From Granulosicoccus sp. (GTDB lineage Bacteria > Pseudomonadota > Gammaproteobacteria > Granulosicoccales > Granulosicoccaceae), in contig JAHDGK010000018.1 of assembly GCA_020627685.1 (NCBI GenBank), positions 21,574-85,573 of the forward strand: DNA of 64,000 nt, written 5' to 3'. Under the pieces are notes generated by a model that was not told the DNA's origin, made no database searches, and was given only the letters and a program-made list of their open reading frames with translations. Positions within the stretch are counted from its first letter, which is position 1, and the number at the start of each line of letters is the position of its first letter. The position numbers were made by a program, and so were the translations under genes. Positions 19,936 to 27,632 of the stretch are shown here, one piece after another.

Positions 19936-21432
19936 TTGAGCTTCCCAATACTAAGTCTGACGATCTGGTTGCCAATTCTGGCAGGATTTCTGATCATCGC
20001 CCTGGGCGATGGCCCGGCGCGTAAGCTAGCTGCAGCAACCTCAATATTGACGCTGCTGGTTAGTCTTCCTTTGTATTTTGGATTTGACCCGACCACTGCC
20101 GCTATGCAGTTCACCGAGTCGGTGGCTTGGCTACCCGGTTTCAACATCAATTATGATTTAGGCGTTGACGGCATCTCTATGCCGTTAATCATCCTGACCA
20201 CGATCATCAACGTCATTGTTGTTATCTCCGCTTGGGAGGTCATTAAAGATCGGCCTGCGATGTATCTGGGTTCGTTTTCGATTATGACCGGTCTTATGAT
20301 CGGCGTGTTCTCAGCCCTCGACGCCATTCTGTTTTATATCTTCTTCGAAGCCACGCTTATACCGATGTTTCTGATCATTGGTATCTGGGGTGGGCCGCGT
20401 CGCGTTTATGCCACCGTAAAATTCTTTTTATATACATTCCTGGGTTCGGTGTTCATGCTCATCGCGCTCATTTATATGTACAAGCAAGGTGGGTCGTTCA
20501 GTATTTTAAGCATGCACGAGCTGGCGTTAAATAAGGATCAACAGTTCTGGATCTTCTTAGCGTTTCTTGCAGCCTTTGCGGTCAAGATCCCCATGTGGCC
20601 GGTTCATACCTGGCTTCCAGACGCTCACGTTGAAGCACCGACTGCGGGCTCTGCCGTACTGGCCGCCATTATGTTGAAAATGGGTGGTTATGGATTCTTA
20701 AGATTCAGTCTGCCGGTGACACCCGATGCCAGTTCGTTCATGGATACATTCATGATCGCGATATCGCTTATTGCCGTTGTGTATATCGGCTTTGTAGCGC
20801 TTGCTCAACGCGATATGAAAAAGCTCATTGCGTACTCATCTATCTCGCATATGGGTTTTGTCACTCTGGGTATTTTCATCGCGTTTAGGCTTATCGCAAA
20901 AGGCGACGATGCCGGTGTCGCACTGGGTCTGGAAGGGGCCATTGTGCAAATGATTTCCCACGGCTTTATTTCGGCTGCCATGTTCTTGTGCGTTGGTGTT
21001 ATGTACGACCGCATCCACAGCCGTGAGATTGCCGACTATGGTGGTGTCATCAACACGATGCCCATTTTTGCCGCCTTCATGGTGTTCTTTGCCATGGCTA
21101 ATGCCGGGCTGCCGGGTACCTCAGGATTCGTTGGCGAGTTCATGGTCATACTGGCAAGTTTCAAAACGAATTTCTGGATAGCGTTCCTGGCCGCGAGTAC
21201 TTTGATTCTCGGTGCTGCCTATACGCTCTGGATGGTCAAGCGCGTCATCATGGGCCCGATTGGCAACGACAAGGTGGCAGCGCTGACTGACATCAATCCT
21301 CGCGAGTTCTGGATGCTGGCAATCCTTGCAATATTCGTATTGCTGATAGGGGTTTGGCCAAACGTCATCGGTAGCGTCATGCACGCATCGATTGAGAATC
21401 TCGTGCAACACATTTCAACTCCTAAGTACTGA
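19936..21432 (+). CDS. nuoM: NADH-quinone oxidoreductase subunit M
   Basis: The second antiporter-like proton-pumping subunit. The 498-residue protein has about 14 membrane helices, the essential Glu in FYIFFEATLIPMFLIIG, the Lys-containing FAVKIPMWPVHTWLPDAHVE and a conserved AQRDMKKLIAYSSISHMG loop. The start is TTG at 19936 with TAGAGA upstream. nuoN begins 8 bases after its stop. Confidence 0.96.
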   Translation: MSFPILSLTIWLPILAGFLIIALGDGPARKLAAATSILTLLVSLPLYFGFDPTTAAMQFTESVAWLPGFNINYDLGVDGISMPLIILTTIINVIVVISAWEVIKDRPAMYLGSFSIMTGLMIGVFSALDAILFYIFFEATLIPMFLIIGIWGGPRRVYATVKFFLYTFLGSVFMLIALIYMYKQGGSFSILSMHELALNKDQQFWIFLAFLAAFAVKIPMWPVHTWLPDAHVEAPTAGSAVLAAIMLKMGGYGFLRFSLPVTPDASSFMDTFMIAISLIAVVYIGFVALAQRDMKKLIAYSSISHMGFVTLGIFIAFRLIAKGDDAGVALGLEGAIVQMISHGFISAAMFLCVGVMYDRIHSREIADYGGVINTMPIFAAFMVFFAMANAGLPGTSGFVGEFMVILASFKTNFWIAFLAASTLILGAAYTLWMVKRVIMGPIGNDKVAALTDINPREFWMLAILAIFVLLIGVWPNVIGSVMHASIENLVQHISTPKY

Positions 21433-21439
21433 GCGCCTC

Positions 21440-22876
21440 ATGGACAACTTGCAGATCGCGACTCCCGAGATCTTTCTGCTGGCGGCCACCTGTGCGGTGT
21501 TGGTTGTTGGCCTGTTTACGAAAGCCACGTCAAACACGGTGTACTGGCTGTCACAGCTAACGCTCGTCATCACGTTAATGATGTCCATATCCCAATTGGG
21601 GTCAGACACCATGACGGGTTTTAGTGGCGCTTACACAGTTGATTCGCTGAGTGCCAGTTTGAAAACGTGGCTGCTGGTTGTTGCAATAGGTATTTTTCTC
21701 TATTCGCGTGACTACGTGGGTGCCCGGAAAATTCAGCGCAGCGAGTATTTCGTGCTGGGTTTATTTGCGGTTTCCGGCATGATGATCATGGTCTCCGCCA
21801 CTCACATGCTAACGGTCTATCTAGGTCTGGAGCTACTGGCGTTGTCGCAGTACGCCATGGTTGCCCTGCATCGAGACAACGGACGAGCCGCTGAAGCTGC
21901 CATGAAGTACTTTGTATTGGGAGCACTGGCATCAGGCATGTTGCTGTACGGCATGTCTATGATCTACGGTGCATCAGGTTCGCTCGACTTAAATGTCATC
22001 TCCGATATTCTTGCTGGCAACGGCGATGTTATGTCTACAGAGCGAACTATCGGCGCACGTTTCGGCTTAACGTTTCTTATTGTTGGTATTGCGTTTAAGT
22101 TGGGTGCAGTGCCATTTCATATGTGGGTACCTGATGTATACGAAGGTGCGCCGACTTCAGTCACCATGTTTATTTCAACGGCACCCAAGATTGCCGCGTT
22201 CGCCATGCTGATTCGTTTGTTGGTTGGTGGTCTTGAAACGCTTAATGCAGACTGGCAGCAAATGCTTGCCATCATGGCAGCCTTGTCTGTGGTGGTGGGA
22301 AATCTTATTGCCATTGCTCAAACGAACATTAAACGCATGCTGGCCTACAGTACGATCTCTCACGTAGGATTTTTGTTGTTGGGTATTGTCGGTGCTACCA
22401 ACGATGGATACAGCGCAGCAATGTTCTATGCCATCACCTATGCGTTCACCACCTTAGCGGCCTTTGGTGTGTTGCTAGCCATATCGCGTGAAGGATTTGA
22501 AGCAGAAGAATTATCTGACCTTGCAGGATTAGGCAAGCGTAATACCTTGCTTGCGACCGTTATGATGCTGGCAATGATATCGCTAGCCGGCGTACCACCT
22601 GCAGTGGGTTTCTATGCGAAGCTATCGGTGTTGCAGGCAGCCGTAAACGCAGGCTTCACGTGGCTCGCTATTCTGGCAGTCATCATGTCCGTTATAGGTG
22701 CTTTCTACTACCTGCGCATTATCAAGCTTATGTTCTTTGATGATCCTGTCGACACCACTGATGTTCGCCCTGCAGGGGATGTGACAGCAGGCTTAGCGGT
22801 AAATGGATTTGCAGTGATTGCTCTAGGTATCGCACCCGGATTTATCATGGGTGCCTGCATTGCGGCGTTTGCGTAG
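21440..22876 (+). CDS. nuoN: NADH-quinone oxidoreductase subunit N
   Basis: The third antiporter-like subunit and last gene of the operon. The protein is about 478 residues with some 13-14 helices, the Glu in VYLGLELLALSQYAMVAL, Lys in FKLGAVPFHMWVPDVYEGAP and the loop AQTNIKRMLAYSTISHVG. The frame is open back to 21392 inside nuoM; ATG 21440 is preferred because it gives the standard N-terminus, MDNLQIATPEIFLL. Confidence 0.95.
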   Translation: MDNLQIATPEIFLLAATCAVLVVGLFTKATSNTVYWLSQLTLVITLMMSISQLGSDTMTGFSGAYTVDSLSASLKTWLLVVAIGIFLYSRDYVGARKIQRSEYFVLGLFAVSGMMIMVSATHMLTVYLGLELLALSQYAMVALHRDNGRAAEAAMKYFVLGALASGMLLYGMSMIYGASGSLDLNVISDILAGNGDVMSTERTIGARFGLTFLIVGIAFKLGAVPFHMWVPDVYEGAPTSVTMFISTAPKIAAFAMLIRLLVGGLETLNADWQQMLAIMAALSVVVGNLIAIAQTNIKRMLAYSTISHVGFLLLGIVGATNDGYSAAMFYAITYAFTTLAAFGVLLAISREGFEAEELSDLAGLGKRNTLLATVMMLAMISLAGVPPAVGFYAKLSVLQAAVNAGFTWLAILAVIMSVIGAFYYLRIIKLMFFDDPVDTTDVRPAGDVTAGLAVNGFAVIALGIAPGFIMGACIAAFA

Positions 22877-22900
22877 CAAAGGTTGTTCGATTAGAAATAC

Positions 22901-22924
22901 CAAGGAGCCATAACCGGCTCCTTG
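22901..22924 (+). terminator. Hairpin at the end of the nuo operon
   Basis: A perfect 9-bp stem CAAGGAGCC/GGCTCCTTG with a 6-base loop starts 25 bases after nuoN. A second stem, GAAAGCT/AGCTTTC with a T-rich loop (22928-22951), follows. The gap is only 80 bases between convergent genes, so these may end transcription from both sides. Confidence 0.6.
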
Positions 22925-22955
22925 TGAGAAAGCTCTTTTTGCAAAGCTTTCGGCT

Positions 22956-23981
22956 TTAAACCTTTCGTGAAAACAGTCGGGTTAAGCCGGTGCTGGCTGA
23001 CAAGTTTTTAAGAACGCTTGCTGGGGTAGGGCGAGATACACCGGCGGGTGGTTTCAACCAGTTGCGGGCTTGCTGCTCTAGATAAACACGCCACTTATGT
23101 TTGGAAATCTTCATAGACTGAATAGGAAGATTTGCTGATCGTGTTATACCGTCGAGTGTTGAAGCAAAGGTATTGAACATTTGATCCGGCGCGTATTTAG
23201 ATTCCCAAGCGGCTCGTGCAGCTTTGCCACGGTCCTGCCATTCGTTTTCCAGCTCTCTTAGCTTTTTAGGGATCTGATGAATCTCCCATTCAGGGATACG
23301 TACCGCAAAGCTCCAATCGACTTGGGAGGGTGCGACCCACGAATCAGAAATAATCACCGGAACACGACCCGCTTCCATCGTCTCGTAGAGACGTAGCGAT
23401 GCGGGGCCGATACCTCTGGGGCACAAGACGAACTTACTGCCTTCCATAGCCTCAGTAAACAATTTTTGGTAACCGTACTTAGATGTCTGAGCCGGGTCCC
23501 ACACACAAAACTCTGACGTATCGACAATTCGTGCGGCCTCGTCGTGCAGATCAAGAATCGGTCGACGAACTTTGTGGCTGCAAGAGCCCACGAATGAGTA
23601 CAGCCATTGCCGTTCAATTTCTTTAGTGTGTATTTCCTGGATACTCTCATTACAGGTGTTGATGTACGGAAACGCAACCTGGTCAGAGTACGAAGCCAGT
23701 GATGCCGACAAACTGCAATAGAGGCCAGGTAACAATGGCCACGACCGGTCCATCTCGTTGTACATGTACACCTTTTCTGGGTACGTGCGGTACAACGGGT
23801 GCTTGAGTAGCTTTTCGAAAAGGATATCTTCGAATTGCGTGTTCTCAACGAATACTATTGCGTCCGCTTCGGCTGGATTGTCGGCAAGCTCATGCTGTTT
23901 ATGTGCATCCTGCTTTTGCAGTTGCAGAAGACGATCGAGTCGCGAGTGTTCTTTGTATGCTGATGTTAGAAACAACTTCAT
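22956..23981 (-). CDS. Exostosin-like (GT47-type) glycosyltransferase
   Basis: A 341-residue protein without signal peptide or membrane helix, resembling the exostosin glycosyltransferase family. The diagnostic donor-binding region in the C-terminal half reads KFVLCPRGIGPASLRLYE and then MEAGRVPVIISD, matching the exostosin pattern of a Cys-Pro-Arg-Gly segment followed by an acidic residue and a Pro-Val-Ile strand. AGGAAAG before the ATG supports the start. No other polysaccharide gene is nearby, so the acceptor (lipopolysaccharide, exopolysaccharide or glycoprotein) cannot be inferred. It is convergent with nuoN. Confidence 0.75.
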   Translation of the reverse strand: MKLFLTSAYKEHSRLDRLLQLQKQDAHKQHELADNPAEADAIVFVENTQFEDILFEKLLKHPLYRTYPEKVYMYNEMDRSWPLLPGLYCSLSASLASYSDQVAFPYINTCNESIQEIHTKEIERQWLYSFVGSCSHKVRRPILDLHDEAARIVDTSEFCVWDPAQTSKYGYQKLFTEAMEGSKFVLCPRGIGPASLRLYETMEAGRVPVIISDSWVAPSQVDWSFAVRIPEWEIHQIPKKLRELENEWQDRGKAARAAWESKYAPDQMFNTFASTLDGITRSANLPIQSMKISKHKWRVYLEQQARNWLKPPAGVSRPTPASVLKNLSASTGLTRLFSRKV

Positions 23982-24606
23982 TTCAGCTTTCCTACTTGAA
24001 ATGACATGAAAATCTTATCACCGCCTTTCGATGCGCAATCGGTACTCTTACCGCATTTCTGCAGTATTTCCGGACCTGCTGCTAACTTTTGAACGTCTGT
24101 TTGCATCTTTGAATCTGGCTGTTCGCCTAAGGCCTCTGTGAATGAAATTTAAGTGTAGGAGCGAGTTTTTGGTTTGCTGGAAGGCTTTTTAACCTTCGTT
24201 TTGATTAGAGAACTAGTTAACATTTATGTTTCAAAAAGAGAGATGTAGTTCACACTAAATCTCCCGAACCTGAATTCATTATGAATAAAACGCGCGGTTA
24301 ATGCCAGTAAATTGCCAATGTCTAATTTTAAAAAGACTGATTTATGACGATTATTGCGGCCATTGGCGTCAATTTGTCAGCATTTATGCGGGTTTCAAGG
24401 GGTTTGGGTATTTTTACCCATTCCTGAATTTGGCCGAAACCAGGCTAAACGGCATTTTTGGAAGTTTTGGCCCTTGGTTGGGGCAAAATTAGACTTGATG
24501 CACTGGGTATCTGAGATTCGAATTTCGAATAAAAAAGCGTAATAAGTTGCTGAATCCCGGAGAAACTTCTGTCTCAATTTTTATATAACTAATTGCCCTG
24601 AACCGG
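23982..24606. other. Intergenic region without a convincing gene
   Basis: About 625 AT-rich bases lie between the start of the glycosyltransferase and the tRNA-fMet promoter. Short frames of about 60 codons occur on both strands but none has a plausible ribosome-binding site or recognisable product. A perfect 15-base dyad, ATTCGAA-T-TTCGAAT (24516-24530), and a small TGGGTA/TACCCA hairpin near 24416-24431 are the only structures noted. Confidence 0.6.
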
Positions 24607-24635
24607 TTGTATATAAAACCATTGCGCCTTATACT
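24607..24635 (+). promoter_or_regulatory. Promoter of tRNA-fMet
   Basis: A -35 TTGTAT (24607-24612) and -10 TATACT (24630-24635) are separated by exactly 17 bases and end 17 bases before the tRNA. This is close to consensus and well placed for a stable-RNA gene. Confidence 0.7.
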
Positions 24636-24652
24636 TCTCGGGTCAGCACAGG

Positions 24653-24729
<77 letters not shown>

Positions 24730-24763
24730 AGTTGTATAGAAGCTGCAACTAACAAACAAAAAT

Positions 24764-24787
24764 GCCCCTCTCGTTAGGGGCTTTTTT
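24764..24787 (+). terminator. Intrinsic terminator after tRNA-fMet
   Basis: Stem GCCCCT/AGGGGC with a 6-base loop, followed by six T residues, 34 bases after the tRNA. Confidence 0.85.
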
Positions 24788-24876
24788 GTGCTCGTCTTAA
24801 AGACTAGGGGACACTCGGTACCGCGCTTGCGCCGCGATGAGACTTCTCACTCACGCAAACAAGCAGTCCAAAATCA

Positions 24877-26547
24877 CTACGCAATCTTTTTCTGCGCGTT
24901 CCTGTCAAAACCTGCAACATAGTTTCGCCACGTATTCTTTCCGGCTGTCTTTGCATCGTACATTGCAGAATCTGCAAGGCTCAGCAAATTTTCCATGTTG
25001 TCCGCATCTTGTGGGCATGAGGCAATACCGACGCACGCGCCTATCTCGCATAACTGGCCATCTATCTGGTAGGGAGCAGCGACGGTTGAAACAATATCTG
25101 CTGCAATGCGATTTGCCGCTGCTGCGGATCCTTCAGCTGAGAGTAAGACAACAAACTCATCGCCGCCAATGCGGGCGACCAGGTCCTCGACAATCACGTT
25201 CTCGGGTGAATAGACGCGTCCGGTGCAGCCCACCACTGACTCTATTCTGGAGGCAACTTCAATCAGGAGTTTGTCACCTGCATCATGGCCTTTTTCGTCG
25301 TTGACGATTTTAAAGTCATCCAGGTCAATAAAAAGGACCGCAACGGGTTGTGAGCTTGAGGACTGCTCCACTGCACGATCTAGGCTTTCCATAAACAATC
25401 GACGGTTTGCCAACCCGGTTAGCCCGTCTAAATGTGCAATGCGCCAGACACTCGTTGTAGCGTCTTTTAATGACGTACTCAAATCATCAAAGGCATTAAT
25501 TAGCTCGCCAATTTCATCATTTCTTTTTGAGATAGAGCCGCGGGATTCGCTTAAACGCATGACGGTTGCGACTAGATCGCGATCGGAATCCTTAGAAGAC
25601 TTTTCGTGATCTCCTCGTAAAACAGCCGTCAACCGTTCAATAGGGCGTAACAAAGTGCCGTTCAAGACAAGCCATAAGGATGAAGTTACCACTGTTGCAG
25701 CCACTAAAAGCGTCAAGATCGTCATATTAAGAGCTGCAGAACCCAGCCCTGATATATGGGCATCTTCTCGGACGCTCAGGAGTGCTAAATTTTCGCCATT
25801 AAGATCTTTGAGCAATCTGAAAGAATACATATAGTCGGCATCTTGTACGAAGACGTCAGATACGTCACCGACCATCAACTCGGTTAATGCCGAATGATAT
25901 TTCTCTGGAATCAAATCGTGCTTTGCTGGCAATAGCTCTACTTTAGACAGAACCGTTTTCCCGATTCTCTCGATATGCTCAGCGTTAAGCAGTCTTCCCG
26001 CGACAAATATGCCGCCTGAGGGGCCATCGCCGCTGCTCCATAAAATGCTGGCAGACGATACGATTGCAGGCCCGTGTGCGGTATCGATTAACCCGGTCGC
26101 GTATTCACCGGACTCCATGGGAGACATTAATGCGTCGCGCTTCGCGAGTCCTTCGGGAAATACATCTTTGATAGTCGATACGTCATCGTCGCCTAAGTAG
26201 GACTCACCCCAAACGACTTCGCCGTCCGCGTTTAATATGGCTCCGAAGTTCATACCTAAATACGATAGATAGGCCTCGGAGAGATTCTCTTCAATGTAGT
26301 CGTCGTATTCGCCTTTGGCGAATAGCATGGTGTCGTCCCATTCCGCCCAATCGCTAACGAGAAAATCGACATCGACTCTTTCAAGTTCCATAAACTCATG
26401 GACGCGACGCAATTGGTTGCTGGCGTTTTCATGTTCTAATTGACTGAACGCTGGTGTGTAAATGAAACTTAAGACGAACCACGCGGCCAAAACGTACAAA
26501 ATAAAAACACCGAGTAGTGTTCCAACGACTTTGTTACGTAAGGACAT
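24877..26547 (-). CDS. Membrane diguanylate cyclase with CHASE4 sensor
   Basis: Makes cyclic di-GMP from two GTP, a signal for sessile/motile switching. The 556-residue protein has an N-terminal membrane helix (about 8-30), a periplasmic CHASE4-type sensor (SDWAEWDDTMLF near 65), a second helix (about 270-295), a HAMP-like linker and a GGDEF domain whose active site GGDEF is intact at 461-465. The product-inhibition I-site (RxxD just upstream) reads IVED, so the Arg is missing and feedback inhibition may be lost. No EAL or HD-GYP domain is present. The ligand is unknown. It is transcribed divergently from the lipoprotein gene. Confidence 0.88.
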   Translation of the reverse strand: MSLRNKVVGTLLGVFILYVLAAWFVLSFIYTPAFSQLEHENASNQLRRVHEFMELERVDVDFLVSDWAEWDDTMLFAKGEYDDYIEENLSEAYLSYLGMNFGAILNADGEVVWGESYLGDDDVSTIKDVFPEGLAKRDALMSPMESGEYATGLIDTAHGPAIVSSASILWSSGDGPSGGIFVAGRLLNAEHIERIGKTVLSKVELLPAKHDLIPEKYHSALTELMVGDVSDVFVQDADYMYSFRLLKDLNGENLALLSVREDAHISGLGSAALNMTILTLLVAATVVTSSLWLVLNGTLLRPIERLTAVLRGDHEKSSKDSDRDLVATVMRLSESRGSISKRNDEIGELINAFDDLSTSLKDATTSVWRIAHLDGLTGLANRRLFMESLDRAVEQSSSSQPVAVLFIDLDDFKIVNDEKGHDAGDKLLIEVASRIESVVGCTGRVYSPENVIVEDLVARIGGDEFVVLLSAEGSAAAANRIAADIVSTVAAPYQIDGQLCEIGACVGIASCPQDADNMENLLSLADSAMYDAKTAGKNTWRNYVAGFDRNAQKKIA

Positions 26548-26911
26548 AGTTAAAGTTCATCTCATTGTGAGCGCGTGTAGAGGTACGTACGAGGTGCTCG
26601 TTGTAAAATACAACTCTGGAGTCGCGATTAATTTTCAACTTTCTGCACTATTATGTTGCGGCGGATGCGCATAGCAGATTTATACCCACGGCATGAGAAG
26701 TACGACACATAAGGCTTAATAATTGAATTATCCGTACGGTTTTGTGAACAGATGCTTATTGGATCTGGTGCTACGATCTGCAAGATCATCAACACGAAGC
26801 GGATTTATTGTGTCGCGGTATCCCCCGAACAGGTGATGTTTAGGTGTGTTCCTTTCTATAGAGTTGAGCCACGTCTATAACGCCAAACTCAGATAGGAAG
26901 GAACAGAAAAA
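26548..26911. other. Divergent intergenic region, diguanylate cyclase/lipoprotein
   Basis: The 364 bases separate two divergent genes and must hold both promoters. No near-consensus promoter was found. The notable structure is the long inverted repeat at 26848-26904, listed separately. Confidence 0.5.
26848..26904 (+). promoter_or_regulatory. Inverted repeat over the lipoprotein ribosome-binding site
   Basis: GTTCCTTTCTAT (26848-26859) can pair in RNA with ATAGGAAGGAAC (26893-26904) over 12 positions, one of them G-U. After a small internal loop, GAGTT (26861-26865) pairs with AACTC (26886-26890), leaving a loop of about 20 bases. The 3' arm contains the only good Shine-Dalgarno sequence (AGGAAGG), 7 bases before the ATG. 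If transcription starts upstream of 26848 the hairpin would hide the site; if not, the repeat could be a protein-binding operator. Confidence 0.5.
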
Positions 26912-27568
26912 ATGAAATGTATGAAACCCTACAGTGTGTTATCGATTGCTGTGTTTGCGGTGCTAAGTGGCTGCGCAATCACAACAACCGTTACCGAAAA
27001 TGCGCCATTGGCACAGCTAGAACCGATGGAAAAGCCTGGACGTGTTGAAGGGACTCGAGTTGTCCAAATAGACAAGTTGAAAGGGGAAGAGCGGCATTAC
27101 GATATTCTATCGATCAATGACGATGGTACTTACGCTGGAGTAAACCAAAACGGGTGTGAGTGGGTTGGTTCAGGTGAAATAGTAGCGCCAGCAGTTTCCT
27201 GGGGATCATGTGGCGGCTCTGGTGAATGGAGTTCTGGCGAACACAGGAATCTCACAAAGGTGGGTGAACTCTGGCCGCTTGCTAAGGGTAACAAGGTGGC
27301 TTTCACTTACCAACAAGTGAACTCCCGTGGCGAGGTTAAACCGAAAACTAAACGAAGCTGTAAAGTAGACGGCCAAGTGAATATCGATACGGCTCTTGGA
27401 AACATGGATGCGTTTAAAGTAACTTGCGTTCGTCGCAAGGACACATGGTCAAAGACGCGTGTTTACTATTTCAATCCTGACTACGCCTACGCGGTCAAAT
27501 ACGTTGTAAGCAGCTCAAGTGATGGTATCGAAAGGGATGTTGAGTTTTTAAGAGAAGAGAGCCTCTGA
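26912..27568 (+). CDS. Putative outer-membrane lipoprotein, function unknown
   Basis: A 218-residue exported lipoprotein. The signal peptide ends in the lipobox VLSGC (Cys near 21), and the next residues are Ala-Ile, with no Asp at +2, so Lol sorting to the outer membrane is expected. The rest is a soluble, probably beta-rich domain with Gly/Ser/Trp-rich segments (WVGSGE, GGSGEWSSGE) and two Cys pairs. No family was recognised. ATG 26912 follows AGGAAGGAAC at good distance. The gene stands alone between divergent and convergent neighbours. Confidence 0.8.
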   Translation: MKCMKPYSVLSIAVFAVLSGCAITTTVTENAPLAQLEPMEKPGRVEGTRVVQIDKLKGEERHYDILSINDDGTYAGVNQNGCEWVGSGEIVAPAVSWGSCGGSGEWSSGEHRNLTKVGELWPLAKGNKVAFTYQQVNSRGEVKPKTKRSCKVDGQVNIDTALGNMDAFKVTCVRRKDTWSKTRVYYFNPDYAYAVKYVVSSSSDGIERDVEFLREESL

Positions 27569-27581
27569 TACAGCCAAAGTG

Positions 27582-27610
27582 ACCGGCATCGCCTAACGGC
27601 GATAGCCGGT
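27582..27610. terminator. Hairpin between convergent lipoprotein and phoX genes
   Basis: ACCGGC-A-TCGCC pairs with GGCGA-TA-GCCGGT around a TAAC loop, giving an 11-bp GC-rich stem with one small internal loop. There is no U tract on the + side, so terminator function is only probable. Confidence 0.45.
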
Positions 27611-27632
27611 GCACTTCAGTTACTTATTGGGT

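Noticed and set aside
24301..24577. Three short frames of 60-63 codons before tRNA-fMet
   Set aside because: They overlap each other on both strands, have no clear ribosome-binding site and no recognisable motif.
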